DNA from: Mariluticola halotolerans
Lineage (GTDB): Bacteria > Pseudomonadota > Alphaproteobacteria > Rhizobiales > Devosiaceae
Reading direction: 5' to 3'
DNA length: 64,000 bases
Assembly (NCBI RefSeq): GCF_021611515.1
Contig: NZ_CP090960.1
Location: 2,834,001-2,898,000 of the forward strand
Shown here one piece after another: positions 53,543 to 63,180 of the stretch; the first letter of the stretch is position 1; every line of letters begins with the position of its first letter. The notes beneath the pieces were generated by a model. It was not told the DNA's origin and did no database searches. It was given only the letters and a program-made list of their open reading frames with translations. The translations under genes and the position numbers were made by a program.

Positions 53543-55225
53543 TTAGCGGGAGGCAACCAGAAGCGGCGGCTTGGGCAGGAAGCGATGGCTATCGAGCCCC
53601 CAGGCAGTATCCGCGTCAAAGCTGGCCTTGTTGGTCTGGCGACCGATTTCGGTGGCCGGGTCAAAATCGGCCTCATCATGCTCGAAGATGACCGCATAGC
53701 GCTGGCTCGACATGGGGGCCGGATCAGCGAAAATCTCGGTCACATGGTCAAGGTCCGGGGCATGGAACACGCCTTGGCGGGTTTCGATCGGCAATTGCAC
53801 AGCTTTAGCCTGGGCAAGCATTTTGGGCGCGCCGTTTTGCGTGACAGCAGTCCAGGTGCTTTCGATCAAGCTGCCCAGCGCGTCAAATTCGCCCGAGTTG
53901 GCAACCGAGGCGGTGCGGATCGCATCGGTGCTGGCCGGGCGCGCGATGGCGGGCTGTTTCGCATTCGCACTCGTTGCGGGAACAGCGCTGTTCCGCTCGA
54001 TCAGTGCCTGCACAGCCTGCTGGGCGTCCAGCACAGGGGCATTGGCCGGTGCATAGGCGGCGACAAGCGAATTGGCGCGTTCAGCCGGCTGCGACATCAA
54101 TGTGCGCGGTGCCGGGGCATCCTGCAGTGAGGCCACGGCGATTGTGCCCGCCGCACCATTATACTCGGCAGGTGCCGGTGTGGTTGTAAACAGGCCGCGT
54201 GGGCGGGCCGCAGGGAAAGGTGCGTCGGCGACAAGTGTGCCGGCGAAAAGGGGACGGGAGGCGGGAACCGGTGCGCTGGCCGGAATGCTTTTGGCCACTG
54301 TACGGGCAGGGGCGCTGGCAACGGCGGTTACCACATTGCCTTCTTCTTCGCCCTCGTCCTCGTCATTGCCGAACATCCAGCCCAGCAGGGTCTGTTTGGG
54401 CTTGCCGTCATCCTTGTCGTTGGCGCTGGCGAGGCGAATGCTGCTGCCGCTGCGGCCGTTACAGGGAACGGTGCGGCACTTTATCCATTGTGCCTTGGCA
54501 AACTGATAGCCCGAATTGGAGAGCGGCACGCCGTTTGTGGGAATGTGCAGGGTCTTGCCATCGGGAAAGATTTTTTCCAGCTGCGCTTTGGTCATGCGCG
54601 GCCATGCGCGCACATTGCCGGTGTCGAGATGCACGAAGGGGCTACCTGATGTCGGGTAATAACCCACGCCACCGACCTGCTTTTTCATGGCGATCTGGCG
54701 GAGCTTGCTAATGGAGACGCCGGGAATGAAGAAATCCATGGCCTGACCATGGGTGTGCTGGGAATTCTTGGCGACAGCGCTGGATTTGGAGCGCAGCATT
54801 TCGTTGGTTGCCGGGGCGCGATAGGCCGACACCACGTTAATGGGCTTTGTGGCCCCCGATTCCTGATAGACTTCCCAGACAAGATCGAACAATGCCGGAT
54901 CCATCTTGGTCGGCTCGTTGCGGCGCCAGTCGCGCAGGAACTGGTTGAGCTGGGCGAGGCCCTTACTGTCATAGCGTCCATTGCGCTTGAAAGTAATTTT
55001 GGCCGTTTCTCTTGTGTGGGTATAGTAGAGATAGAGTGTGCGGTCGCCTGAGGCGGCGCTGGCAGGGATGCTCGCGGGCGGGAATACGGCTGCTATGGTG
55101 ACGGAAAACGCCAGCAGGGCACGCAGAAAACGCTGCCAATATGTGTTGGTTTTTGTTCGCACGCCTGATGTAGCCCGATTGCCCAATGATCCCCGGTAGA
55201 AGACGCAAGATAGCATAAACTTCAT
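53543..55225 (-). CDS. DUF882/M15-like peptidoglycan peptidase with long C-terminal extension
   Basis: A 560-aa exported protein. After an N-terminal signal/anchor (about 33-58, ending ASA-AS) comes a YcbK/DUF882 domain (about 62-235) with the zinc-site pattern of M15 peptidases, SQHTHGQAMDFFIPG and SPFVHLDTGNVRAW. The remaining 320 residues are Ala/Pro/Glu-rich and low-complexity, apparently without a fold. The domain is expected to cut or bind peptidoglycan peptides. No Shine-Dalgarno is evident before the ATG at 55225. Together with the L,D-transpeptidase nearby it suggests a wall-remodelling neighbourhood. Confidence 0.85.
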   Translation of the reverse strand: MKFMLSCVFYRGSLGNRATSGVRTKTNTYWQRFLRALLAFSVTIAAVFPPASIPASAASGDRTLYLYYTHTRETAKITFKRNGRYDSKGLAQLNQFLRDWRRNEPTKMDPALFDLVWEVYQESGATKPINVVSAYRAPATNEMLRSKSSAVAKNSQHTHGQAMDFFIPGVSISKLRQIAMKKQVGGVGYYPTSGSPFVHLDTGNVRAWPRMTKAQLEKIFPDGKTLHIPTNGVPLSNSGYQFAKAQWIKCRTVPCNGRSGSSIRLASANDKDDGKPKQTLLGWMFGNDEDEGEEEGNVVTAVASAPARTVAKSIPASAPVPASRPLFAGTLVADAPFPAARPRGLFTTTPAPAEYNGAAGTIAVASLQDAPAPRTLMSQPAERANSLVAAYAPANAPVLDAQQAVQALIERNSAVPATSANAKQPAIARPASTDAIRTASVANSGEFDALGSLIESTWTAVTQNGAPKMLAQAKAVQLPIETRQGVFHAPDLDHVTEIFADPAPMSSQRYAVIFEHDEADFDPATEIGRQTNKASFDADTAWGLDSHRFLPKPPLLVASR

Positions 55226-55329
55226 TAGATTTTGTTAATGCTAACTGCGTGTCTATCCCGTTGATATATAGTTTAAAGCGGGCATAACCAAGGCATAAAT
55301 CTTAACAAGCGTTAACGACTGATTGTTGG

Positions 55330-55767
55330 TTAACAAAAGGTTGCGTCACTAACTGTCTTGCTGCGCAGGCTGGCCAGTATTGTTTCCGGCATGGGGTGGG
55401 AACGTCTTGTCGTTCTGTTGGTCAGCACAATCGTGCTGGTGGCGCGGGCAACACATTGGCCGTTCTGGAACAGGGCCTGGGTGAACTGCACCGAACTGCG
55501 ACCGATCCGGGCTATGCCGGTGCCGATATCCACCTGACCGGGCCAGAGTATCTCGCCAATAAAATCAATAGAGATATGGGCGAGCACAAAACCGAAGCCA
55601 TCCTCCACCGGTACGGGGTTGTCCTGGTAGAGCAGGGTGACCCGGCCGGTCTCGAACAGTGTGGAGAAGACCGCATTGTTGACATGGCCAACGCTGTCGG
55701 TGTCGCCAAAACGCAATTTGTCGAAGGTGCGCCCGGGGAAGTCCGCGAGCGTTGGGAGTTCGCCCAT
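55330..55767 (-). CDS. Hotdog-fold acyl-CoA thioesterase (4HBT/YbgC type)
   Basis: A 145-aa single hotdog domain with the YbgC/4-hydroxybenzoyl-CoA thioesterase signature FGDTDSVGHVNNAVFSTLFE, in which the aspartate of DTDSVGHVNN is the catalytic residue. It hydrolyses acyl-CoA, substrate unknown. The gene lies 16 bp downstream of the L,D-transpeptidase stop on the same strand and 104 bp from the DUF882 gene, so it may share a transcript with the former. Confidence 0.88.
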   Translation of the reverse strand: MGELPTLADFPGRTFDKLRFGDTDSVGHVNNAVFSTLFETGRVTLLYQDNPVPVEDGFGFVLAHISIDFIGEILWPGQVDIGTGIARIGRSSVQFTQALFQNGQCVARATSTIVLTNRTTRRSHPMPETILASLRSKTVSDATFC

Positions 55768-55783
55768 TGAATAGCTGCCGGGA

Positions 55784-57430
55784 TTAAACGCCCAGCAGGT
55801 CCTTCAGTTTTTTGTTGTGACCATAAACATCGCCATAGGAGCGGATCGAGCCGTCCATGTCGACGCGCAGGGTGAAATAGGTGAGATGCACCGGTATCTT
55901 GCGTTCCAGATTGTTCCAGCGCTCGCTCGGCCCCCGCTGGGATTCAAGGCTGGCCAGGGTCACCTTGGGTTCATGACGCAAAAGGGCTTCGGCGAATTCC
56001 CAGGGGTTTTGAACCCGCACGCAGCCATGGCTGAACGCCCGGAAGGAGCGCGAGAACAGCGATTTGGACGGGGTGTCGTGCAAATAGACATTGTGTGAAT
56101 TGGGGAACAGGAATTTCACCGAACCCAGCGCATTGCTGCTGCCGGGGCGCTGCCTGATCCGGAAATTGTTCACATTGGTCGCTGACCAGTCGAATGCTGC
56201 CGCATCCACCACCTTGTTGCCGAACAGCAATTCCATATTGTTGCCGGCAATATAGCCCGGGTTTGAAACGAGTTGCGGGGCAATCTCATTGCTGGCGATG
56301 GACGGGGGGACGTTCCAGTAGGGATTGACCACGATATGCTTGATCATGTCCGAGAAAATCGGCGTCTTGTGCTTGGCTGTTCCCACAACGACGCGCGTTG
56401 TGTGAACGGGGGTATCGCCCTGCATCACCGCCAGGCGGAATTCAGGAATATTGACCATAACGCGGAAGTCGCCGATATCCTGGGGCATCCAGCGCCAGCG
56501 CTCCATATTGGCGATGATGTCGCCCTTTGAAGTGGCGCTGCCGCCATTGAGCGCCGCAATAGTTGCCGGCCCGGCAACACCGTCGACCTGCAATCCAAGA
56601 TCGTCCTGGAAGGTCTCAATCGCTGCAACGATTTCGTCATCGTAAGTGATGTCGTCGGCATTAACGGGCAGGGGCAGGCCAAGGCGGGCGCGCATCAGGG
56701 GGACGCGCGCATCCTGCATGCCCAAACGCAAGGTTTTTCCGTCCGGGATAACGACCGGTTCCTTGGCGGTGCCGTCATAAAATCCGGCAAGTGCCTTTTT
56801 CAGCGCCAGAAATTCGCGATGGGTCGGCTCGAGCGAAGTCAGAAAAGCTGCCGGGTCGGCGCTTTCTGCCAGTTGCATGAGCAGATCGGATTCATCCAGC
56901 CGGTCCGGCTTGATGCTGATATCGCTGGCCACTCGGCGCGGATCAATGCGGCCGCTATGGGTATCGTTTGCGAAACGGATGGCGGCGGCGGAGAAGGCCG
57001 TCTCCAGCGCCGCAAGGCTTTCAGGATCGGTGCCTGCATTTCGCAGGTCGATGGCATCGGTGAGGTAATCGGCCGGATTAAGCCCGGTCAGTTCGGCCTG
57101 TTTGAAAACCGCGATGATTTTCTCGGCATTGTCCGAAAAGGCGATTTTGCCATTGGTGGTCTCGGTCAGCCAGAGCGGCTCGAAATGGCGGGCGCCATAG
57201 AAATAATAGAGTTTTTGCGCGTCCTTATAGGCGGCGCTGTCCTGACGGGCGGTGTAATAGGCATCGGCAAGGCCGGCCTTGATGGTTTTGGAAATCGCAT
57301 TCTGTGGCGGCGCGATGACGACCCGGGTGGCTTCAATGCCAGCGACTGTTATTTTTTCCTGTGCCAGGCCAATCGGACCGGTTGCCAGAAATACAAATCC
57401 GGCAAAAATACCGGCCACCATCTTGCTCAT
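55784..57430 (-). CDS. L,D-transpeptidase (YcbB/LdtD-like, PG-binding plus YkuD domain)
   Basis: A 548-aa exported enzyme. Signal peptide residues 1-24 (ending GLAQ-EK) are followed by an N-terminal scaffold, a peptidoglycan-binding domain (about 265-305, with IETFQDDLGLQVDGVAGPAT) and a YkuD catalytic domain (about 320-500) with HDTPSKSLFSRSFRAFSHG and the nucleophilic Cys in SHGCVRVQNP. YcbB-type enzymes make 3-3 crosslinks in peptidoglycan and resist beta-lactams. GGAG sits 6 bases before the ATG at 57430; a 12-residue longer N-terminus is rejected. Followed at 16 bp by the thioesterase. Confidence 0.93.
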   Translation of the reverse strand: MSKMVAGIFAGFVFLATGPIGLAQEKITVAGIEATRVVIAPPQNAISKTIKAGLADAYYTARQDSAAYKDAQKLYYFYGARHFEPLWLTETTNGKIAFSDNAEKIIAVFKQAELTGLNPADYLTDAIDLRNAGTDPESLAALETAFSAAAIRFANDTHSGRIDPRRVASDISIKPDRLDESDLLMQLAESADPAAFLTSLEPTHREFLALKKALAGFYDGTAKEPVVIPDGKTLRLGMQDARVPLMRARLGLPLPVNADDITYDDEIVAAIETFQDDLGLQVDGVAGPATIAALNGGSATSKGDIIANMERWRWMPQDIGDFRVMVNIPEFRLAVMQGDTPVHTTRVVVGTAKHKTPIFSDMIKHIVVNPYWNVPPSIASNEIAPQLVSNPGYIAGNNMELLFGNKVVDAAAFDWSATNVNNFRIRQRPGSSNALGSVKFLFPNSHNVYLHDTPSKSLFSRSFRAFSHGCVRVQNPWEFAEALLRHEPKVTLASLESQRGPSERWNNLERKIPVHLTYFTLRVDMDGSIRSYGDVYGHNKKLKDLLGV

Positions 57431-57588
57431 GTGTGCTCCACGCCCGAACCACGAATAGTCGAACACCTATCCAATAATGATAGGTTTATGTCCGTTCGCA
57501 TACTCTTCTATACGAGTAGCGTGAAGAATTGGTTCAAACAATCTGGTCGCGGCAATGTGACGAAAAATTGTTGCTTTGGTGCAACTAA

Positions 57589-59073
57589 TCAGGCCGCGTC
57601 CTGTGTCATGCTCTCTTCAATCCCGTATTCCTTGAGCTTGCGATAAAGCGTTGAGCGGCCAATGCCGAGCGCGCGGGCGACCTGTGACATGTGGCCGTTA
57701 TGGTGTTCGAGCGCGAAGATGATGAGGTCGCGTTCGAGCGCTGCAATGGAGGAAACCTCGCCCTCAGGGGTCAGAAAACGGTCGGTTGCCGGGGCAATGG
57801 CATCGCTTGCCTTGAGGATCAATGGCGCATCATCGATATGCACGGGCGTATTCTGCTGCGCGGTGAGCCGGGTGCGTGTCAGGGCATCCTCGCGGCCGGA
57901 TATCTGTGCAAGAACCTGTGGAAAATCCTCGGCCTGCAGATAGGAATCCTCGGCCAGAACGATGGCACGGAACAGGGCGTTTTCAAGCTGGCGGATATTG
58001 CCCGGCCAGTTATAGCTTTTCAGCATGTCGAGCGCGTCGGGCGCTATGCCGTGAATGCGGCGGCTGGCTTCCGCGCCCAGTTTGGCAATGAAATGATCAA
58101 CGAGGGCGGGCACATCGCCCATACGCTCGCGCAAGGGCGGCACATAGACGGGAAAGACATTGAGCCGGTAATAAAGGTCTTCGCGGAATGTGCCCTCACG
58201 CGCCATGTTGAGCAGGCGGCGATTGGTGGCCGAGATCAGGCGCACATTGACCCGTTTGGATTTTGCTGCCCCCACCGGCTCGATCTCGCCGTCCTGGATG
58301 GCGCGCAGTAGTTTGACCTGGGTTTCGGGCGCGAGTTCGCCAACCTCATCAAGAAACAGTGTACCGCCATTGGCCTCTTCGAACTTGCCGGCATGATCGG
58401 CATGGGCACCGGTAAAGGCACCTTTGACATGGCCGAACAGGGTGGATTCCACCAAATGGGCGGGCAGGGCGCCGCAATTGACGGTGATGAAGGGTTTTGA
58501 GGCGCGTTCGCCCATGCCCTGGATGGCGCGCGCGATCAGCTCCTTGCCGGTGCCGCTTTCGCCTTCGATCAGCACGGGAATGGTGCTTTTGGCCGCCTTT
58601 TGTACCAGTTCAAGGGTGCGGGCCATGGCCGGGCTGCCGGTGATGATGTCGTTGAGGCCGACCGTGCCGTCGCGGCGGGCACGGGCAGTGCGCACCGCGT
58701 TTTCCAGATGGTCGAGTTTCAAGGCGTTGCGCAGCGAAATGGTCAGGCGTTCCGGGGCGACGGGTTTGACAAAAAAGTCAGACGCGCCGTGGCGCATGGC
58801 GGAGACAATTGTTTCAAGCGATGAACTGGCGGTCTGGATGATGACGGGGACCGCAATGTTTTCGCGGCGCATGGCTTCGAGCACGCCCATGCCGTCGAGT
58901 TCGGGCATGACAAGATCGAGAATCATGACGCCAATCGCGCTGTCCGTGCGCAGCAGCGACAGGGCTTCCTGGCCGTTTTGTGCGGTAAGCGCGTCAAAGC
59001 CGGCGCGCGCTGCGACTTCGGCTGTCAGCCGAAGCTGTACGGGTTCATCATCGACAATAAGAACTTTGGTCAT
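57589..59073 (-). CDS. NtrC-family sigma-54 response regulator (orphan)
   Basis: A 494-aa activator. REC (about 1-125) has D53 in MILDLVMPEL and K in FFVKPV. The AAA+ domain (about 145-380) has Walker A EGESGTGKE, the sigma-54 loop GAFTGA, Walker B GGTLFLDEVGEL and the R-finger region. A FIS-type helix-turn-helix closes the protein (ALEHHNGHMSQVARALGIGR). It should activate sigma-54 promoters on phosphorylation. No histidine kinase lies next to it; the target genes are unknown. It is divergent from pepF. Confidence 0.93.
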   Translation of the reverse strand: MTKVLIVDDEPVQLRLTAEVAARAGFDALTAQNGQEALSLLRTDSAIGVMILDLVMPELDGMGVLEAMRRENIAVPVIIQTASSSLETIVSAMRHGASDFFVKPVAPERLTISLRNALKLDHLENAVRTARARRDGTVGLNDIITGSPAMARTLELVQKAAKSTIPVLIEGESGTGKELIARAIQGMGERASKPFITVNCGALPAHLVESTLFGHVKGAFTGAHADHAGKFEEANGGTLFLDEVGELAPETQVKLLRAIQDGEIEPVGAAKSKRVNVRLISATNRRLLNMAREGTFREDLYYRLNVFPVYVPPLRERMGDVPALVDHFIAKLGAEASRRIHGIAPDALDMLKSYNWPGNIRQLENALFRAIVLAEDSYLQAEDFPQVLAQISGREDALTRTRLTAQQNTPVHIDDAPLILKASDAIAPATDRFLTPEGEVSSIAALERDLIIFALEHHNGHMSQVARALGIGRSTLYRKLKEYGIEESMTQDAA

Positions 59074-59329
59074 CGCACCACTAAACTAGTACCCACACAC
59101 TCTACACACCGCATTTTCGCAAGAATCGCGATGTGTCGTTTTGGGGCACAATAGGCTCGGGCGCTTAACAGGGTTTTAATCACGTTGATCAGTTTGCAGC
59201 GGGTTGGCAGCGTCCGGGGCTGTGATAAGGTCGCGCCCGCCGGAGCCATATGTGTTTTGATCCTCTCAATGCCGATGCTCTGCCTGAAATTACGACATGA
59301 CGAAGACCGCAGCCGACCGGAGAAAACGA

Positions 59330-61156
59330 ATGAATGACCTGCCACGCGCCCCAGAGGCGTCCGCGCAAAAAGGGCACAACAGTTTTGGCAATTTGCCGGA
59401 ATGGGATCTCAGCGACCTCTATCCGGGGATGGATTCGCCGGAGCTGAAGGCAGGGATCAGCCAGGCCGAGGATGATGCCACAGCTTTTGAAGCGACCTTC
59501 AAGGGCAAGCTTGAAGCGCTGGCGAAGGATGGTGGGCTGGTCAATGCGGTTACCGCCTATGAAACGCTTGGCGACCTGACCGGGCGCATCGCTTCATTTG
59601 CCTATCTCAATTATGCGCAGAACACGGCCGATGCGGATCGCGCCAAATTTCTCGGTGATGTGCAGGAAGCGCTGACCAATCTTTCCTCCAAGCTGATTTT
59701 CTTTTCGCTGGAGATGAACCGGATTGATGATGGCGTGCTTGAAAAGGCGTTTGAAAAAGATGCCGCGCTGAAGCGTTACAAGCCCTGGTTTGATGAATTG
59801 CGCAAGGCCAAGCCCTATCAGCTGGAAGACCGGGTGGAGGAATTGTTCCACGACAAGTCCGTCACCGGGCGGGGTGCCTGGAACCGGTTGTTCGACGAGA
59901 CCATGGCCAGCCTCAAGTTCAATCTGGAAGGCGAGACGGTTGGGCTGGAAACCATCCTGACGCAATTGACCGATCGCGAAGAGAAAAAGCGCGAGCCGGC
60001 TTTCCACGAACTCTCTTCGGTTTTGACCGAGAACAAGCGGCTGTTCACCCACATCACCAATGTGCTGGCCAAGGACAAGGAAATATCCGACCGCTGGCGC
60101 AAGTTCGAGGATATTGCCGATAGCCGCCATCTGGCCAATTCGGTTGAGCGTGAAGTGGTCGATGCGCTGGAGAATTCCGTGCGCGCCGCCTATCCGCGTC
60201 TGTCGCACCGCTATTATGCGATGAAGGCGAAGTGGTTCGGCAAGGATCAGCTCAATGCCTGGGACCGCAATGCGCCGCTGCCGACCAGCGATGAGCGGAT
60301 TTTTGACTGGGAAACAGCGAAATCCACAGTTCTTGATGCCTATGGCAAATTCTCACCCAAACTGGTGGAAATCGCCGAGCCGTTTTTCGATTCCGGCTGG
60401 ATCGATGCGCCGGTCAAGCCGGGCAAGTCGCCGGGTGCTTTCGCCCATCCCACCGTGCCGAGCGCGCATCCCTATTTGATGCTCAATTATCTCGGCAAGG
60501 CGCGGGATGTGATGACGCTGGCCCATGAACTGGGGCATGGGGTGCACCAGCGCCTGGCCGCCGCGCAGGGCCCCTTGATGGCCTCAACGCCGTTGACACT
60601 GGCTGAAACTGCCAGTGTTTTCGGGGAAATGCTGACATTCCGTTCGCTACTGGCGGCAGCTGAATCGCCCAAGCATCGCTTTGCCATGCTGTCCCAGAAA
60701 GTGGAGGACATGCTCAACACCGTGGTTCGGCAGATCGCGTTCTATTCATTCGAGCGCAAGGTGCACACGGCGCGGCGCAAGGGTGAACTCAAGACCGAAG
60801 AACTCAATGAAATGTGGCTGGAGGTCTCGCGGGAAAGTCTTGGGCCGGCAATCAAGCTCAATGACGGTTATGAGATTTTCTGGGCCTATATTCCGCATTT
60901 TATTCACTCACCCTTCTACGTTTATGCATACGCATTCGGTGACTGCCTTGTGAACTCGCTTTATGCACAGTATGAGAAGGCGAATGACGGGTTTGCCGAA
61001 CGATATTTCGATCTGCTCAAGGCGGGTGGATCGCAGCATCACTCGGAATTGCTCAAGCCATTCGGGCTTGATGCGCGTGATCCCGATTTCTGGTCGCTCG
61101 GCCTCTCGATGATCGAGGGCCTGATCGACGAACTTGAGGCGACACAGCCTCAATAA
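59330..61156 (+). CDS. pepF: M3-family oligoendopeptidase PepF
   Basis: A 608-aa cytoplasmic zinc peptidase with the HExxH motif in MTLAHELGHGVHQ, the PepF N-terminal domain (WDLSDLYPGMDSPEL...), and the C-terminal YIPHFIHSPFYVYAYAFGD block seen in M3B enzymes. It degrades oligopeptides of about 7 to 17 residues. The ATG at 59330 follows GGAG by 7 bases; an upstream ATG would add 11 residues. The 223-bp gap to the divergent sigma-54 activator holds the promoters, with no clear box. Confidence 0.92.
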   Translation: MNDLPRAPEASAQKGHNSFGNLPEWDLSDLYPGMDSPELKAGISQAEDDATAFEATFKGKLEALAKDGGLVNAVTAYETLGDLTGRIASFAYLNYAQNTADADRAKFLGDVQEALTNLSSKLIFFSLEMNRIDDGVLEKAFEKDAALKRYKPWFDELRKAKPYQLEDRVEELFHDKSVTGRGAWNRLFDETMASLKFNLEGETVGLETILTQLTDREEKKREPAFHELSSVLTENKRLFTHITNVLAKDKEISDRWRKFEDIADSRHLANSVEREVVDALENSVRAAYPRLSHRYYAMKAKWFGKDQLNAWDRNAPLPTSDERIFDWETAKSTVLDAYGKFSPKLVEIAEPFFDSGWIDAPVKPGKSPGAFAHPTVPSAHPYLMLNYLGKARDVMTLAHELGHGVHQRLAAAQGPLMASTPLTLAETASVFGEMLTFRSLLAAAESPKHRFAMLSQKVEDMLNTVVRQIAFYSFERKVHTARRKGELKTEELNEMWLEVSRESLGPAIKLNDGYEIFWAYIPHFIHSPFYVYAYAFGDCLVNSLYAQYEKANDGFAERYFDLLKAGGSQHHSELLKPFGLDARDPDFWSLGLSMIEGLIDELEATQPQ

Positions 61157-61284
61157 AGCGGTTCCGGCTACCGGAGCTGTGATTGGTCAAGACCCGGAGC
61201 TCCGGTTTCATTCCTTGTGAAGCCGGGTTTCCGGACGGGTGTTTTCACCCGGTAGATGAAGTGCATATTCGCCAGGGGGATTTG

Positions 61285-61419
61285 ATGGCACGAAAACCAA
61301 CCGCCGACGACTTCAAGGAACATGAACGCACCTATGACGGGTTTATCCGCTTCGGCAAATGGTCCGTTGTGGCGCTCGCGATCATGATGGTTGCCTTGTA
61401 TTTTCTCATCAATCCCTGA
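61285..61419 (+). CDS. aa3-type cytochrome c oxidase subunit IV peptide
   Basis: A 44-aa peptide with a cytoplasmic N-terminus containing ADDFKEHERTYDGFIRFGKW and one hydrophobic helix, SVVALAIMMVALYFLI. This matches the small bacterial aa3 oxidase subunit IV seen in Paracoccus. Such genes often lie immediately upstream of pntA in alphaproteobacteria, as here (65 bp). AGGGGGA precedes the ATG. It is easily missed because of its size. The rest of the oxidase genes are not in the window. Confidence 0.88.
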   Translation: MARKPTADDFKEHERTYDGFIRFGKWSVVALAIMMVALYFLINP

Positions 61420-61484
61420 TCTGGGGCTGAGAGACGGACGTTTGGCCGCATCATGGGGTCAATCCAGATCAGCAGGAGACATTT

Positions 61485-62813
61485 ATGAAGATAGCGATTT
61501 CGCGGGAGCGGTTTGCGGGGGAAACCCGGGTTGCCGCCACGCCGGAGACCGTGGCTAAACTGGTTGCTTTGGGCGCTAGTGTCACTGTCGAGAAGGGCGC
61601 AGGTGCCAGTTCGCGCATTCTTGACGCAGAGTATAAGGCGGCAGGCGCGAGCATTGCAGCCACAGCGGCCGCGACCGTCAAGGGTGCCGATGTGGTGCTG
61701 GCCGTGCGCCGGCCGACACCGGCCGCCGTGTCCGGTGTTGCCAAGGGTGCGCTGGTGATCGGTGCCATGGACCCTTATGGCAATGAGAAGGATATTGCCG
61801 CGCTGGCCAAGGCCGGTGTCACTGCCGTGGCGATGGAATTCATGCCGCGCATTACCCGTGCGCAGGTGATGGATATATTGTCCTCGCAGGCCAATCTCGC
61901 CGGCTATCAGGCGGTGATTGAAGCGGCCACAGCCTTTGAGCGCGCCATGCCGATGATGATGACGGCGGCGGGCACTGTGCGCCCGGCCAAGGCGTTCGTG
62001 ATGGGGGCCGGTGTTGCCGGTCTGCAGGCGATCGCCACAGCCAAACGGCTGGGTGCTGTTGTCTCGGCGACCGATGTGCGCCCGGCCTCCAAAGAACAGG
62101 TTGAATCGCTTGGCGGCAAGTTTGTTGCGGTTGAGGATGAAGAGTTCAAGCAGGCGGAAACCGCCGGCGGCTATGCCAAGGAAATGAGCAAGGCATATCA
62201 GGCCAAACAGGCCGAGCTCGTGGCCAGTCATATCGCCAAGCAGGATATCGTCATCACCACGGCGCTGATCCCGGGCCGTCCGGCACCGCGCCTCATCACC
62301 AAACAAATGGTTGAATCGATGGCACCGGGCTCGATCATTGTCGATCTCGCGGCAGAGCGGGGCGGCAATTGTGAGATGACGCAGCCGGACAAGATCGTCA
62401 CCCACAAGGATGTGACGATTATCGGCTTTACCAATATGGCGGGGCGTATCGCGACCTCGGCTTCCAATCTTTATGCGCGCAATCTGGTCGCCTTCCTTGA
62501 GACCCTTGTGGACAAGGAAAAAAAGGCGCTCAAGATTGACTGGGAAGACGAGCTGGTCAAAGCGACCGTTCTGACCCGTGATGGCGCTGTTGTGCATCCG
62601 GGCCTTCTGGCGGCCAAGCCGGCACCGGCTGCAGCAAAGAAGCCTGCGGCTAAAAAGGCGGCCCCGGCTGCCAAGCCTGCAGCGAAGAAAGCGGCGGCAA
62701 AGCCTGCAGCAAAACCCGCTGCAGCCAAAAAGCCAGCGGCGAAAAAGGCTGCTCCGGCAAAGACCGCCCCTGCAGCGAAAACCGCCCCCGCGGCCAAGAC
62801 CGGAGACAAGTAA
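61485..62813 (+). CDS. pntAA: NAD(P) transhydrogenase subunit alpha part 1 (PntAA) with Lys/Ala/Pro C-terminal tail
   Basis: A 442-aa soluble NAD(H)-binding domain I of proton-translocating transhydrogenase, here a separate chain as in Rhodospirillum rubrum (384 aa). Motifs include KIAISRERFAGETRVAATP, GAGVAGLQAIATAKRLGA and DLAAERGGNCE. Residues 378-442 are an added tail of Lys, Ala and Pro (repeating PAAKKA-like units) not needed for domain I. The complete enzyme uses the proton gradient to reduce NADP+ with NADH. CAGGAGA precedes the ATG. It is followed directly by pntAB. Confidence 0.95.
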   Translation: MKIAISRERFAGETRVAATPETVAKLVALGASVTVEKGAGASSRILDAEYKAAGASIAATAAATVKGADVVLAVRRPTPAAVSGVAKGALVIGAMDPYGNEKDIAALAKAGVTAVAMEFMPRITRAQVMDILSSQANLAGYQAVIEAATAFERAMPMMMTAAGTVRPAKAFVMGAGVAGLQAIATAKRLGAVVSATDVRPASKEQVESLGGKFVAVEDEEFKQAETAGGYAKEMSKAYQAKQAELVASHIAKQDIVITTALIPGRPAPRLITKQMVESMAPGSIIVDLAAERGGNCEMTQPDKIVTHKDVTIIGFTNMAGRIATSASNLYARNLVAFLETLVDKEKKALKIDWEDELVKATVLTRDGAVVHPGLLAAKPAPAAAKKPAAKKAAPAAKPAAKKAAAKPAAKPAAAKKPAAKKAAPAKTAPAAKTAPAAKTGDK

Positions 62814-63176
62814 ATGGAACAGAGTTCGGAACAGGCAATCGACCTGATGAGCGCGGCCGCCCATGCGGCTTCGGGCGGGGCAATCGACCCGTTTATCTTC
62901 CGGCTGGCAATTTTTGTGCTGGCGATCTTTGTGGGCTATTTCGTTGTGTGGTCGGTAACCCCGGCGCTGCACACCCCGCTGATGAGCGTGACCAATGCGA
63001 TCTCCTCGGTGATCGTTGTCGGTGCGCTTTTGGCGGTTGGCGTACACTTGGCGGCAGACGGCAACTGGATTTCCAAATTGTTTGGCTTTCTGGCGCTGAT
63101 CTTTGCCTCGGTAAATATCTTTGGCGGATTCCTCGTCACCCAGCGCATGCTGGCCATGTACAAGAAGAAGGGCTAG
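62814..63176 (+). CDS. pntAB: NAD(P) transhydrogenase subunit alpha part 2 (PntAB)
   Basis: A 120-aa membrane protein with about three to four helices ([52 protein letters not shown]), corresponding to the N-terminal membrane part of domain II. Its ATG abuts the pntAA stop, and pntB starts 4 bp later. It anchors PntAA and forms the proton channel with PntB. Confidence 0.95.
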   Translation: MEQSSEQAIDLMSAAAHAASGGAIDPFIFRLAIFVLAIFVGYFVVWSVTPALHTPLMSVTNAISSVIVVGALLAVGVHLAADGNWISKLFGFLALIFASVNIFGGFLVTQRMLAMYKKKG

Positions 63177-63180
63177 CACC

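Noticed and set aside
53712-54506. Several plus-strand frames opposite the DUF882 gene
   Set aside because: They arise from the low-complexity C-terminal part of the minus-strand gene and have no recognisable features.
55302-55315. Possible CtrA box (TTAA-N6-TTAAC) upstream of the DUF882 gene
   Set aside because: The spacer is 6 rather than the 7 bp of the consensus, and the region is simply rich in TTAAC words.
62471-62809. Minus-strand 112-aa Ala/Gly/Phe-rich frame
   Set aside because: It is the mirror of the repetitive Lys/Ala/Pro tail of PntAA.
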